64,000 nucleotides of DNA from Stercorarius parasiticus (GCA_013396915.1 VWZL01001940.1:443303-507302), one strand, 5' to 3'. Counted from the stretch's first letter, positions 47,752 to 62,846 are shown. Notes: generated by a model from the letters alone, not told the origin. Program-made: numbers and translations.

Positions 47752-50700
47752 AGCTTTGAAAGGCTGGGTCAGAAGACAACAGATAAAGAGTCGCCCTGTG
47801 TACTTTCTTCTGCATTTTGAACCCCGATTTGGGTTCCTGTCTAGGAGCACAGGAGAGAAAAGACAAAATACACAAGCTTATTCCATTTCACCTATGAAAT
47901 TAACCCCCACTTGAGGTCCATATTTCTATGCAAGGTTTTTAGTAGAAGCATTTAAAGAACAGGAAAGATCAAAAGATGATCAGATGATCATAGGACAAAG
48001 AGTACTTTAATCTCTTCCTCTGCTGTTCAGGGGAAGTCCATGATTGAGATACATATGCTTGTCCCATGTGGAGGAAGTGGATCAACACTGTATTTTTTTG
48101 TAATTTCTGTCTCTGTTTACAAAGGAAAAATTCTACCACAGGAGGAAAATATTCAGATCAAATGTTCTGGGAAATGCCATAAGAATCATAATATTTCAAG
48201 TTAAAGATAGTTTCCTTTACAAAATTGTTTTATTTATGCTTTGAAGAAAGAACTAGCAAAACCAGTTTAGATTTGCATTCTGAATACTCTATTTTTACAG
48301 AAAGCTATTTCCATCAGTCCAGATTTCCTCCACTTATTTTACAGCAAGCTTAACACTTCCTTTACTTTCGTTGCCCATAGAAGTCATTGGTTCACATGTT
48401 ACAAGTGGTAAACGTCAAATCACATACACCCAAAAGAGAAGTCGTTCACTACGTTTCCCACTTACGCCTGCTGTGATAGGGAGACAGTAAATTTGAACTA
48501 CCCATGACAAATCCTAACAAGGGTTAAGGCAGACGGCATGTCCAAATCACTTTGGCCAAAGCATTCATTCCTTGAAAAAGATGTCTCATCCCCCCCTTAG
48601 TGACCTAAAAAAAGCCCCCTTTTCCCCCCTAAGGTGTGCCTTCAAGAAAACCCTGCTGCATGATTTATCAGAAACAACTTGCTTTTAAATTACATCAACT
48701 TAAGACACCCAAGTCTCTTCATCTCTGAAATCATCAAGTAGGAATCAAAAAATCTTGCTGTCCTTTACAGTTACTGTCAGCCTTTTTATCTTTTTTTTTC
48801 TTTTTTTTTTAAACCAAGACCTATCGATGGATGCTATTCTTTTATTCTTTTCCACTCTCTCAATCGAAGAGATCCCCAGTTTCAAATGTAATGCAATTTC
48901 AAAAGTCTGGCAGAATAGCAACAGATATTCTTCAAATCACAGTCTATCCATCTACTCTGCTGACTGGCAAGTGCATGAAGAATACTTTCTGCATTGACAC
49001 TTTCTGGCAGAGTACATCTGTGCTGACTCTTAATGAATCCAGCCTTCAAACCTAAGCAGAGGTGCTACCTGCTTTAAAATTCTTTACCTCATCTTCTGCA
49101 ATTATTAGAAGAAAGTATCTGAAAGCAAAGGTGTCAGAGACCAGTAAATAAAAAAAAAACCCAAAGCACTTCAAGAGGCTTATTATAATTAATTACAGGA
49201 AAGCTGCCTTCTCAGGAATCCCAAAAATATTAGTTAATCTAATTTTAAAACGCAGCTCACCTTTAGCAAAATAATCCTCCCTGGAAATTCTGAACACAGC
49301 AGAGTGCAGAGGAAGCTGGTAAACCAAACAGAATGCAACTTCAAGTATGGCTCTGCACTTTTTGAATTCCATGTTGAAATGAAGTACGGTGGAACTAGAA
49401 GTGGCCATCCCAGAAAACTTGAGATCGCAGTATCTCACATCCACAAGAAGTTCTTTCCACTCTAACCAAATTAGGTTTTCTAAGCCTACATCCAAAGCTC
49501 AAAAAAAAAAAACAACTATCCTGTCTCCTATGAAAACTATCTCACCCACATAAAACATCACCTGCTTTTCCATTTCATCCAGTTGACCGCTGCATATTAT
49601 AAACACAGGTAAGAAAGGATTACTTTTTCACACTGCCCTAAATACTAGTCAAATTCTAGGAACTAACAACAGCAAACGACATCATCAGAATATTTTATTT
49701 AACATTAAACTGCCTGGAAGACGTGCATTCATGCCCAGATCTCAGCCTCTCACTGATCTGAAGTGGATTTTTCCACCATTCTAGACAATGTCTTCAGCTT
49801 TGCCTAAAATCATTGATTCTTTTTCAAGAAGAAAAAGGAAAAAAGGGCATAAGGGCAACACTCTCATCATTTGCCTGTATTTTATTATTTATCAGAATGT
49901 GAAGGAAGACAAAGACGCTGTCCACTTGGTTAATGCAGTGATAAGTGGTTTAACTTCAGTGATTTCAGTGTTCATACTGTATACTTCACTATATATATTG
50001 TATTTTCTATGACCAACTTCTTGAAGTTGTTGAGATTTTTCTGTTAGAGGAAAAAAACAAATTGAAGCACATTTGTAAATGGAATCTGGGGGGAAAAAAA
50101 AGCACACAACAGAAAACAAGTATTTCTAGTCATACTAAAGTGCATTCCACTTTCTACATCTCTAGTAAAAATGTATTACTGAAGTTGAGTTTACAGGAGG
50201 AAAAAACAAGGTTTAGAAATATTCATAGGTCATAGACCCTTAATTCAGACTTGTCAAAATATTCAGAATCAGAACTTCATATTCACTGCTATCTAAAGCA
50301 TTTTTTACCTTTATCAAGGTATTCATGGAAGAGGCTGGGGTTTTTGTAGCTCAAGATTTAGATTCACAAAACGTGTTTCCCAGCAATTTGGGAAAGGAAA
50401 GAACCTGTTGCTTCCTCTTGTAGTAAAAGTAGGCTTTGGGAATATGCTATTGAATGCCAAGTCTATATAAGACACAAATTCCTTCTGATCTATGACAGCA
50501 TTCGTTCTTCCAGCTGCAAAGTTTCATTAAAAGATTCTTTTACCAGGAACCTGCATGCAAGTTCCTAGTTTCTCTCTCAGATTGTGATTACTTTCCCATA
50601 TCAAACTATATTATTTTGCCTTGCCAACCTTAAGTCTTGTATTTGCTGCCTGCAGGTTTATATCAACTCTTATTCTGGAGGTTTCAAAACAATAGATATT

Positions 50701-52212
50701 GTTGACATCTTGAGAACAAGCCATCTCTACAGCACCAGTTCAGATAGGATACTTCTAAGGACAAAAAAAAACCCAAAACAGTTCCCTTTGAACGTTTCTC
50801 TCTTGCAGTGGATTTTGAGAATTAACAAAAATCAATGAGGATGTTATCCTTCTACAATATACTTAGCGTGAAGACTGTAAGACTACTTCACAAATTTTTC
50901 TGACTAAATTTCACATTACTACCCAAAAGCAAGTGTTTATCACTGTTACAGAGCCAAAAGAAGTTTAACACAAGAGACAGCAGCCTTTCAAAGAAACTTC
51001 TCATAGAATTGTACAGTACTGCTGCTGAAGAGACGCGTTAAAAACTGATGCTTTCCACACCATCCACAAGGCCTTAGAAAGATTTCTGTTTTCAGATTTG
51101 GAATAGGAAGTTGCCAGTTTTAGTTGAAAATTCTTTCTGCATGCTTAAAGCCAGAGGGATCCTCTAGGTATTATTAATGAAATCGTGTTCACCTCTACCA
51201 AATAAATACTGAGTAGAGCAATTTTGTTTAATGTATTAATGGCAATTTAACATTTAAACGTGCATTTTTGTTTTTGAAAATTCAAACCTGAAAGCCTCCA
51301 GGTGTTGCACTAAAAACTAAATGAGAATACTCGGAGATTCCTTGGAGAATTTATGCTGATAAAGACTATCTGCTTGCATTAAAGATCCATGAAGGCACAG
51401 TCTAGTTATGCAGAATGCAGAGAGTAACTTCCAATCAGAGCAAATGTCAGATTTAAAAGTATGCCGAGGACACTCACTGTTAGAGCAAGGGGCTTATGTC
51501 CTAAGATTAGAGTTGAAAGGATGTTGCACCACTAATGACTATTCAGAGGACCGTGGTGATTCCCCACTTTTAGCAAATAACTTGTTAGGCAATGAAGCTT
51601 CCAATATCACAGTAGTGGTTTGGATTTTTTTTTCACCAATTGTACTGAATGGCTACATGATTGTAAGACTTTACCACTTTGTTTCCCCCTGAACTCTAAA
51701 ATATGCATAATATTGCTTACCTTTTATAGCATCCCTGGCCTGAAGTCTTCTACATCAGTAGGAAGTATTATTTTAGACTCGTCTTCTAGTGAGATTTGTC
51801 ACCGGTCTAAATCCTCCTAGAAGTCTGGATAAGAAGAAATCACCTGCCCATCCTTCTCAGTCTCATAAGAGATTTTTCATTTCGTGATACTTTCCAACTA
51901 AACTGCAGCCCATTGCTTTATGATCTACACAAAGCCATTTCAGGATCTGAAAACACTAGCTATAATATTATAGGCAAACAGCTAGAGAGGTCAAGGTACA
52001 CTCTATATATAAGGAGAACTACCACCTCGACAACATAAATGCTGTGTGAAGAATATCTTCTAACTGCTTCACATTGTTCTGGAAACTCTTGTACTGCTGC
52101 CTTTGGAAGATCCCCAAGAACTGTCAAACCGAATCCAATTAAGAATATATATAAATGCACTTCGTACAATATAGCATGGTCCCAAAATACTTCAAAAAAG
52201 CAGTAATATACA

Positions 52213-52655
52213 GAGAATCACAGAATCATAGAATCGCCTAGGTTGTAAGGGACCTTTCAGATCACCTAGTCCAACCATCAACCTAACACTGACAAAAACC
52301 ATCACTCGACCGTATCTCTAAGCACTACGTCTACCTGTCTTTTAAATACCTCCAAGGATGGTGACTCAACCACTTCCCTGGGCAGCCTGTTCCAACGCTG
52401 AATAACCCCTTCCATGTAAAAATTTTGCTAGCATCCAATCTAAACCTCCCCTGGCACAACTTGAGGCTGTTTCCTCTTGTCCTATTGCCTGTTACTTGGG
52501 AGAAGAGACTGACCCCCACCTGGCTACAACCTCCTTTCAGGTAGTTGTGGAGAGCGATAAGGTCTCCTCTCAGCCTCCTTTTCTCCAGGCTGAACAATCC
52601 CAGCTCCCTCGGCTGCTCTTCGTAAGACTTATTCTCCAGACCCCTCACCAACATC
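52213..52655 (-). repeat. CR1 LINE fragment, 3' end, 5'-truncated
   Basis: The minus strand carries the CR1 protein tail ([40 protein letters not shown]) and the untranslated end with about three ATTCTATG/ATTCTGTG-like terminal units at 52213-52234. It is oriented with TRAF3 transcription. Confidence 0.93.
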
Positions 52656-55600
52656 CATGAAGTCAGGTACAATCCAATTCCTGGGATTCTTGTCCATCAT
52701 TAAACAGCCTGTAGAACACAGCAGCAATAGGCTCATAGCCGACAGCACAGACAGGCATCCTGTCATACTGTCATAATTTCACTCAAGCCTAGGAGTATTT
52801 GCTTTTAGTAGACATAGTTGAAAAGTTTTCTAGAAACAAGAAACATACAACTGTTGGATGAAAAAGAAAAAAAAAAAAAGGCAAAAAGGTAGCTCCAAAG
52901 CATCTGTTAAGCATGACTCCTGTTTCCTCTATACCTCTGCTAACCCTACAAGCAATTATTTTGAGGCAAAGAGCAGAAAATTCCTAGTGTTATCTCAGAT
53001 CAGTGAGTTCTGTAGGTTAATCATAGTGTCAAAAGTTGTTTTTTCCCTTTTTTTTTTTAATCTTCCAATTTTCAAGACAGTTATTCAGCAAAAAACCCCA
53101 ATTATTAAATTAGGTGTATGTAAACTCAAACTGTATTTTCTTCTTTATAAAGTTTTAGTAATTTATTCTCCTGGGCATTGACTGCACCAGAGTTTTACTA
53201 ATCACAGCTATCACCAGCATAGCTGTCAGCAAGTAAATACAAGTGAACGTTATCCCATTTTGAAACAAGGATACATTTACTTATCATTCCAAACAGCTTC
53301 TGTGTCTCACTGAAGTACGGGATTTCATTAGCACGCTTAGGTACAACAACAGCTGTAATTAAGGCAAATCCACAGTATCTTAAGTTCAGCTGAATGAGGA
53401 CAATCCCAATTTTCTCTCTCTTCCCACATGAAAATTTTACATCTTTAATGATGTCATCATCCAATTTTTTTAAAATCATCTCCAGATAATTTTTTTTTAA
53501 AGTAGTATAAGCTGAATAAAAATATGCTACAGCTTCTCTCTATTAATAAGAACTTTTGGACTCACATACTATCCTTTTGTCCTCTCATTTGCTGCGTTTT
53601 GACCAGTAGTTTAAATCAAGCCCCTCACTACCACATTGAAGTTTTACCTCAAAGCACAACATAAAAATCAACACTGCAGATTTTTGCAATATATATTCCT
53701 GCAGTCTACTTTTCATCATAGCAGCAGCGCAATGGAAACCAAGCATTGCACATGGAGATTCAGACCAAAGTCATCGAAATAAATGCTCACCCTCATAAAA
53801 ATTTGTATTACATTTTCAATGTAAGGAGAAAATATTATGTGTATGACTAGGTGCTGAATTAGAAACAAAGCAAAAAGGAGATTTCCAGTAAAGTTTGAGA
53901 TGGCAGGTAAGAAGAAAAATATTCCACAGGAGTCCTAACCACGTACTCCAACACAGTAAAAGACTGCTCAGGTAAAATGTTCCCCTCTCTACAATTACTC
54001 ATGCTTTAGTAGAAAAAAAAAATAATAATCACAAACTCCTTAATAAATGTAGTAGCAAGTTGTCTCCTAACCATTACTAGCAAGCTCATGAAGTTTGGAT
54101 TGAGTACAGCCCAGTTCAGCCAAGCACTCAAACAAAAGGCCAAAGAAACCTATGAGAGAAAGTACATCAATCTGTAATTCCAAACAAATCTTTCTCCTTC
54201 AAAGTTTATCCAACGCTGTCAGAATTTCCATACTTGTCAAATGTGAGATTTTTCCCAGCAGCCAAAAAAAAGTTATATTCAAAACAAAAGCATCAAGAAT
54301 CTTACCATACCACAGCCACATAAAGCAGTGGCAGTGCCCCTAAAGAATTCGACATAGATGTGAATACAGTTTCAAGCAACCCACGAGGTAAGTCACAGGC
54401 ATTCCAAGATTAAAGGTGAGTCCAAACTAGCAGTAACACGACTCCATAAATTATACGTATTTTCTTAGAACCTACTCTTAGAACAGGTTCACCTGAAGAA
54501 CAGGTTACAAGACCCCTTTCCATTTAAATACCTCATCAGTATCACAGTTGCTGTCAGAACGGCCTAACAGTTGAAATCCTTGATAGTTCTTGTCTTCTTC
54601 CCAGACCAACCTTTGTTCTTACTCACTGCCTCTTCTAACCTCTCCATTAGCTATCTGCTACCAGGGACATTCTGTATCAAGTCTGGAAATTATGTACTCC
54701 TCCTCAGATAACAGTTCTCCTTGACATTAACTGAAGAGACTACAATATTAAAAGGGGAACTATTAGTTTAAAAAAGCTCTTGATTTCCAAATTCACGCAA
54801 CAGTTTTCTTGATTAAATGTGTACGCTTGTCTTCTTGTTCCACACTAACACCCCTCCCTTCCCCAGATTTGGAAGGCTCTCAGATTGCTTACATTTCCTT
54901 CGTTTTATCTGAATCTCATTTGATCGGCAGCTTGAGGAGAAAGGAGAACAGGCTTTCTCAATGCTCTGTTGGGGTTCTCTTTACTCTTGCCAATAAGGGG
55001 AGCTTTGCTATAGTCTGCCCGGTTTCTTTCTTTGCCCTAAAGAAAGAAAAGTTTAAGTTATCTTACCTTCATTCAAAAAACCTGTAACAGGCTTCTCAGC
55101 ATCTGCAAAGATTGTCTAATGAAACTGAGGAAGTATCAAACTAATTTTTAATGATAAATTTTACAAATAACATAAAGAACATTATAGGTAACATACCAAC
55201 ACATGATTTTTAAACCATTGTTTTCCTCTCCCCCACTATTGTCCACAGAGGACTCTCAACAAACCATTGTAGAAGGACATGCACAAAGTAAAAATCACAG
55301 CTAATTTACCCCGCTTTCACACACATACAAGCTTTTCCATCAGATAGATCATGTGTCATTACAGACTGTACAAAATCTTCAGAGCAGTGCCACTTTCTTG
55401 GTAACAGTCTGTTACATTCCATTTGGAAACATCAGCTCAATTCTGGGAAGGTAACTAATTGTTCTGCAGAGTGTTTCTTAAAAAAAAAAAAAAATAAAAA
55501 AAAAAACCCACATCACACCCCCTATGACAATATTCAAACAGATCATTAGAAGAAAGCAATCTGGTGTGGGGAAGCTTGTTTGATCCTGGAATTTTTACAG

Positions 55601-55959
55601 GCACAAAGAAAAAGAAGGAAAGAGTCTGAAAGCATAATTAATACAAATCTCCATCAGTCTCTATCTACATGCATTCCTAAATGTTGGCACTAAAGTTTAG
55701 ATGTAACAAATGCTACAGCAATGCCCAGGCCACCGGTACGCTAAATCTGAAGTCCTCACAGTCTCTCTCATGGACAGCAACGACTTCAACAACAACATTT
55801 TGTGACCACGTTGCAGTAATCTCACCTGACCACTTACATCACATACAGTCAAACCACACTTTTGCAAAAATTTTTAGTTTCCCAACTCTTGTCAACGAAG
55901 TTTGCAACCACCTACCACAGAGTCCAACAGCGCCAGTGAACTCTGATCGATCTGAGCAG

Positions 55960-56060
55960 CTATTCCGTAGTGCCAGAGCAGCAATGTTCCCAGATGACAC
56001 TAAGCAGAGCGGCACCAAGGGCCCACCTCGGCAGCGTGTTCCCTGCTGTCATCCTGCACA
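55960..56060 (+). repeat. Possible CR1 reverse-transcriptase fragment
   Basis: On the plus strand the peptide MFPDDTKQSG resembles the CR1 reverse-transcriptase active-site region (FADDTKLSG). Only about 30 codons look similar and the flanks do not, so this is a weak call. Confidence 0.3.
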
Positions 56061-58028
56061 GAACGCTGCGGAGATGGATCAGCCTCAGCAGTTACACAGA
56101 GTTACGGAAGTTCAAACAGTCACAGAATTGCATACCTGCCGCTAAATGCGCTGGGCTCTCATTCCCGTTATCGTGTCTAAAGTCAGTGACTTCCTAACAT
56201 GAGACCAACATAACATTTATCTGCTCAGGAGAAATGCCACAAACTTCCACAGCTATAAATACAATTTTTTGGTGGCTTTCTGATTTTTTGATCTTTGTCC
56301 GTGCTACAATTCACCTTTGGCCCTCAGGGGAAAGGAAAGGCTACTGCCAACTAACAAAGTAGCAGCCACACTAGTCTGGACCACGATCATATTAATTTAG
56401 AGGCTAAGGAGTGGTTTCAGACTGGGGCAAATGAAACACACTGGCCAAGGAAAACCCAATCTGGCTCATTCTAGAAACACAGTAGCTGGAAAAATAGCCC
56501 AGCAGTGAGATTTATAGGAAACTACAGGAATAAACTCTTACTCATATGGAAAGGAGATCTGCAACTTTCCCCATCAAAATAGCATATAAATTGCAAATCA
56601 GCCCATAATTCTTACAGATGTCATGAATGAAGTACGAATTTCTGTACTAAACATTTAAATAGTAACTGAGCAAGAAATTTAAGTTCTAAAGTTCTTTTAA
56701 GCTCCCATCCTGAGTTTAGGCACCGGCTGCAATCGCCCTGGTCACTGTCCATTCATATTCTTAGCTATAAAGCTGAATTTAGTGCAGGGAATTTTGTGCC
56801 TCTCCTTTCCCTCCTGACTCACAGAAAATTCAGGCGCCTCCAAGGTTTCCGTCTTACTAAAGAAAAGCACTTCACAGCTAAACAGCAACGTTATAACAGT
56901 GCTACACCCTTAAAATTCTGGCATTAAAAAAAACCAACATCCAAAGACATGGATGAGACATAGAAAAGGATTGCGTTTTTAGCTCTTAAGATCAACATAA
57001 AAAAAGGAACATTCCCAGAACACTATTCTTGAAAACAATTCCTTATTATATTGGATAACCAAAGTGAAAACTGACTCCAAAAAATATTTTAATACATATA
57101 AAGTACAAATAACTGTTTGTTAACTTTAATATACTTGATCATTCAGGGAATTTATTACAATGAATTTCAATGAGTTACAAGCAATAAAAAAAGTAATCAA
57201 AACTTTTACTTTCCAACAGAATGCAGTTATTATCGCATGCTACAACATGCAGAAATTACTTCTGTTATCCTTTATATGTTAGGCAACAAAAAGTACCTTA
57301 CCTTATTCTCCACTGTCTGAGCACAGAGGATTAAAAACAAAGTATTAGGCAGAAACAGCAAGCGTTTCGTATCAAAGAAAAGACACACCACTGCATCAAT
57401 AAACTGAATGGCTGTCTGGCATGCCATGCACTTAATGAAAACTTAGCCACAGCCTTTTTTTTGCAGGTGCTCAGATCTCCCAGTTCAGAACCTGGAGGCA
57501 GCCGTTCGTGACCTCCTGCTCCAAAAGACAGACCTTGGCAGCACAGCACTGCCAGAGGGGCCACCAAAGCTTGATTTTTCCCTCCTAGCAATTGCCTCCT
57601 TGCCAATGACTGCACTGCAGTCTTTCCGAGGGCTACACAAAATGCAGACAGGGGAGGACTGAAAGAGACCAGGAAAGAAACACAATTGCAGTAAAGTTTG
57701 TTCAAATCTTCATGGCTTATCAGACATGGGCTTGAAGGAATAAACTACAGTTCGTTGAGATCTCTAGGATTCTCTCTGATGTTCCTCTCCTCATGTTCCT
57801 GCATTTCTTTTCTTTCATTTTTCACAGGATAATTTTTGGATTTTACTTTGTGGCAAAACTAGAGGAAATGGGGGGGGGAACAATTATTTTTTACATTTTT
57901 AAGTTGTTTCTTATATTTAGTGACGTCATTGTTTATAAATTAGATTCAAGCTACTTTTTACTTTCATAGTCACTAATATTTTAAAGGGTTAAAAATACTA
58001 AAGCAAAAAAGAAAATCTTTTAAGGTTT

Positions 58029-58061
58029 GGGGTGGTTCGGGGTTTTTTGGGGAGTTTTGGG
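58029..58061 (+). other. Potential G-quadruplex motif
   Basis: Four G runs of 4, 4, 4 and 3 at 58029, 58039, 58049 and 58059, separated by 6-base loops, fit a two- or three-tier quadruplex on the plus strand. This is the non-transcript strand of TRAF3. Confidence 0.55.
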
Positions 58062-58281
58062 TGGATGGTGCTGCTGGGTTTTTTTGCTTTTGCTGGTTAA
58101 ATCAGGGAGTTTAGTCAATTAACTATTTTAACACTTGGACGCTTTCTCTATACAATTAAAACTGCCAGGATTACACAGCAGCAGCATTTGTGAAACAAAT
58201 GCCCAGCAGGGGCATTTGTAACTATTTCCCAAGTGTTCCACAACAGCAGCTAAAGAATACATCCAAATATTAATGAAGCTC

Positions 58282-58600
58282 TCATAGAATAGCTGAGGTC
58301 AGAAGGGACATCTGGAGATTATCTAGTCCAACCCCCCCGCCTCAAGCAGGGTCAGCTAGAGCTGGCTGCCCAGAATGCTGTCCCATCACCTTCTGAGCAG
58401 CTCCACAGAGAGCACCTCTACAACCCTGGGCAACCTGTTGCAAGTGTTTGAGCACCCTTACAGAAAAAAAAAATTAAAAATTCTTGTGTTCAGATGGAAT
58501 TTTATGGGTTTTTAACTTATGCCCATTGCCTTTTTGGACACTAGAAATCCGATTTATACTTTTCTTTTCTCCCTCCCCGCCTTCACTTCTTCATTCTCCA
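58282..58600 (-). repeat. Old CR1 LINE fragment
   Basis: The plus strand shows CR1 complement phrases in the expected order: GAGGTCAGAAGGGACATCTG, AGATTATCTAGTCCAACC, GGGCAACCTGTTGCAAGTGT, then GCCCATTGCCTTTTTGGACA. It is diverged and interrupted by an A run at 58465-58480. Confidence 0.82.
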
Positions 58601-61600
58601 CAGCTGCATTTAAGAGCAAAGGGAGGAACGATGGGCTCTCGGTGTCAATCAGCCAGTTGTTGGCTCATTTGCAACAATAGGCTCATCACTGCTTTCCACC
58701 CCTCCTTCCCTCTGCATCCTGCAGAGCGAGGCTCAAGGCCAGCTCTTTTAGCCCATAGCAGCCCAGCTGCCTACCATCAGCAACCTATTATTCCTTGAGA
58801 TCCATGTTCTCCTTGGGGGAGGATCCTGCCCAGCCTTCTCCATTGGGGCTCGCTGGAGCACCACGCAGGGCTGAACACATGCTGACAGTGACATGGAAAG
58901 CTCAGAGACCTCTAGCAGCTCCTCACCATGTCCCTACCTTCTGCCCGCAGCCGTCCAGGAGAAGGGGCAGGAGCCGACGTTATATGGGGATAAGCAGAAA
59001 GGAAATGGGAGAGTTTGGAGGTGGATGCATCCTTTTGGGTTTTGGCTCCTAGCAGTGAAAAGGCTGGTTGTTTTTAGTGGCGTACCTCAACAAGGTTTAC
59101 GTTGGCCTTTTAAAGAAAAGGTAATGGGCAACTTAGGTACAGACTCACAGATATAATGAACATCTCTACTACCCACTCCGCCACCCACAGATGGGAGAAA
59201 GATTAATTTCTCACAGCTGTGCACAAGTCCTTTGCTTACTCTTCACAGGGGCTCCTGAGTTTCCATGTGCTAAAACAGCAGTATTACAATTTATTTCTTT
59301 TCTAACGTGGCTTAGTCAAAATTGAAATTCCTGAAGTGGACAACATATACTCAGTTTAGGCCCTCAAAGTTTTAGTTAGTTTTATTTTAAGCTTTTCTCT
59401 ACTAAAAATTATCATCTTAGATCACACTAAAGATCATCTTCAGTTTCAATTTTTTTTCCCTGCTTTGTAGACCAAACATCACTTATTACATTTAAAAAAT
59501 ATGATAATGGATTTGAAAAGGGGAAAGGCCTGTTGGCTTTAAAAGAGAAAAAAAATCAGAAGAGGCATCAGAGACTTCCAGCATGTCTCAGAGCACTTCT
59601 GTACATTTCTATTCTTCTTCGTTGAGGAACAGATATAATGCCTCCTTTCTCTGATCTTACCTGACACCTACCAAGTTCCCATCTCTTCACATACTTGTAT
59701 ACATATTACCTTGTACAATAGGACTTCAGTCTTAAGCTGGGAACTGCCAAACGTGAAAAAATAACTAGAAATGAGGAACACAAAAACATAATTATATCTT
59801 GGTAAAGTTGGGGGAAAGGAGGACCAAAAATATCCCTTTCCCCTAAAAACAGAACAGAATCTCTAAATATTTTTCAGTTTCCGCAGTCAGTCTAAACTAG
59901 CACCTTGAGGACATTTTTCAATCTGTTTTGCTTCAGGACACTGAGAATGACTTGAAGACAGCTACATGCAGCCTAGTTGCTTTCTGGCTGGGATTCACAC
60001 ACTATCAAGGATGCACACAGCATTTCTTCGGGAAAAAAATCTACCTAGGACTAAGTCAGAACAAAATCTTACAGAAAGATAGTGATTCTGCTTCATAAAT
60101 TGTTCAAGGTCCCATGTAATCTTGGTGGGAAGGTAAGACAGAAAGAGAAAAGGCCAAGATAGCATGCAATCATTCCAGCAAACTATTTCCTCCTCCTGCA
60201 CCCTTCAGGTGCTACATGTCTAGATCACAACCGAGAAAGGACTTGTTATACTGCCACGTGAACCTACAAAAAGAACTTTTTGTAACAAGAACATGAACTT
60301 CTGTGTATAAACAGCATCATTAATTGACATAATGTATTACTTATAAGAAGTTCTTAGTCATAGTGCTTAACGTATTGTCTAGTGTATTGTAGCAAAAAGC
60401 TTATTTTTACTGCCTTTCCACACAAAATTTTGAAAGAGTCTATCTACCTTCCAGCTTTATAAAGCTGCCCCTGCTCTGAGGAACAAGCCACAGAGTAGTC
60501 CCAGAGCATCACCTACTGCTGCTCTCCAAAGGCGCAACCCTTCTCGCCCACCTGAAGGGCTGAGGAATTTCCTATGTTCGTGTCAAAAAGCTGAGGGGCA
60601 CGTTCCACTGTTTTGATCCATTCCTAATTTACAGCTTAAACAGAAGGCAAACAAGACGACTAACTTTTTTGTAGAAGCATCATTTCTTTTCAAACACCAG
60701 AAAAAGTAGAGTGGAACTAGGAAGGAAAGCACAACCTCTAACACATTTAATGTACTGTTCTAAAAGATACAGAATGTTTTCTCCTCTTGCAACTAAGGCA
60801 TAATGTCATTTCCCAAATTAGGCTATGGCTGACTGAGGAAGCTGGCAACGACCTGTGAGTTCTAAACGTATTTTTAAGCTATTTAAAATAAAAAATTAAA
60901 AAATCTTTCCCTCAGATGTTTAATGAAACGGAGATAATAATTTGCTTACCTTCCTTGCAAATACAACAGAACTGATAAAACAAACCAAAAATTTATAAAT
61001 AAACAAGCCTCCATATACTATCAGGCAACTACATTCCATCAGGCTAAACAGTCCATTCCAACTTGTTAAATAGTCCATTCTGATTGTGTGGAAGAAACAG
61101 AACAAGAAAGATCAAGGCTATAAGAGGATTTACTTACAGAAATAAGAATGAAACTTGTTTGACTTTTGAGGTATCACCCTCATTCATTACTAAAGCTAGG
61201 GCAAGCACTGAAGATGATTTGTAAAATTAATACCATCAACTTAAAGATGTGAAAACACAAAGGAGAACAAGGTACTTCACAGTTTCATGCAATGATACAA
61301 AAACTACTTCTACCAAAAAAAAAAAAAATCAAAACCCCCCAACAAAAAACCCCAACTCACACGACTGCCATGAGGTTTCTAAAAAATATATATAGCAGAA
61401 GAATTGTTGCTACCTACCTCTTCACATGAAAAAAATTCACAACACAAACCACAGTGATACACAAGACTGCAGTCTGTGCTTCCAATGGATTAATATATTG
61501 TCTCCCACTGCTGAGAGCTGGTCTTGATTGAGTTAAAGCCTAAGCACTCAGGCTTTCCTGCTGAGAAACAAACAAGTAAAGTCGGTTTCAAGTATCTCCT

Positions 61601-62846
61601 ATTAATACACAGAAACAATTCTCACAAGCCCCAAGGCAGTAAAGAGAAATAGTAGGTTAAGGTTGCACGAAACCATATACCAAACTATAGCAAATCAAAA
61701 AGCTGCACTGAGATTTACTAGTTCACTTGAAAATTCATTGCAAAAGTCTGTTTACTTCATGGAGGAAGTCACCATTGCCACCACTTAGTGAGTCAAGCTA
61801 ATCTGCAAGAATGTTTTACATAATGGGAAAATTTTTATCGGCCAGAGGTTCGCAGTGTTCTTAAATTTCCAGAAACTGCAGATGTAAAGATACTTCTGTT
61901 AACCTAAACCAAAACCAAGAAAAGAAACTATCCGAGATGCACGCTCCATTTCACAACACACATCTAATTTTACTAGCTACTGTACTTCAACCTCTTCAGC
62001 ATAGGAAAGATTTACACTCCCGATATAAAAGGAAGGAAACACGAATGCTGAAAAAACAGGTAGTTTTAATACTACCACCAAATGGCATTAAAACATACTG
62101 GCTAGCACATTGTCGCCATTTCTGAACTGCGATACTGAGAACCGAAGTAGTTTAAGCTACCAGTTCTATTCTTGTAAAAAAAATTAGTCCTAGTGAAACA
62201 GTTGGAATGGATTTACAAGAAGGCATGATACCATCTTAATTCTTCCATTTTCACTTCACTGTGAAATAAAAGCTAACAAGAAAGCCAAGACTCCCTACAG
62301 AGAGTCAGTAACAAACAGAAAGGTGTTCTTTCCCTCTTCCATCAATGAAAATATGCTGCAACACAACTGTAGTATAAAATCCAGTTTACTCAAAGTAAAG
62401 TAGCTTGAATGAAAAACCTTCCCTCAGTTGTCAGAGGGCTGATAACAGCTTAAGGATTATATTTACAATCAGGCAGCTCAAAAATAAAGTCAAGAGTAAA
62501 TTCAAAACATTTCACAGCTCAAATATTATTCCCCTTATCCTGCTAAAACTATGTTAAATTACAACTTATATTTTAGTTGCTGATTTTCAAATATTTTTAA
62601 TGATACTTAAGAGTAAGTTCAAATTTGAAAATTGGAAATCGAACAAATATTTTGAATTAATGTTGTGGATCATAAATACAAATGTATTCGAGCTCTAAAA
62701 CAGACTTCAAACTACAAAAGTGATCGTAAACTAAATCCTACTATGTCAAGTCTCAAAAGCATTTTAGTACTGAAAAAACACAACTCTTGTTACCGTGACA
62801 GTGTAATACAACTTTCCTAACAGGCCACAAAGCATTCAGAGAAAAG

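Noticed and set aside
55681..56145. A 154-codon plus-strand open frame, one of the longest in the window
   Set aside because: No signal peptide, domain, splice borders or known homologue is visible. Only a short CR1-like motif was seen, so it is not called as a gene.
57331..57705. A 124-codon minus-strand frame in a GC-richer patch, considered as an upstream TRAF3 exon
   Set aside because: No clear donor joins it to the acceptor at 39603, the peptide is not TRAF-like, and the in-frame TAG before the TRAF3 start argues against extra N-terminal coding sequence.
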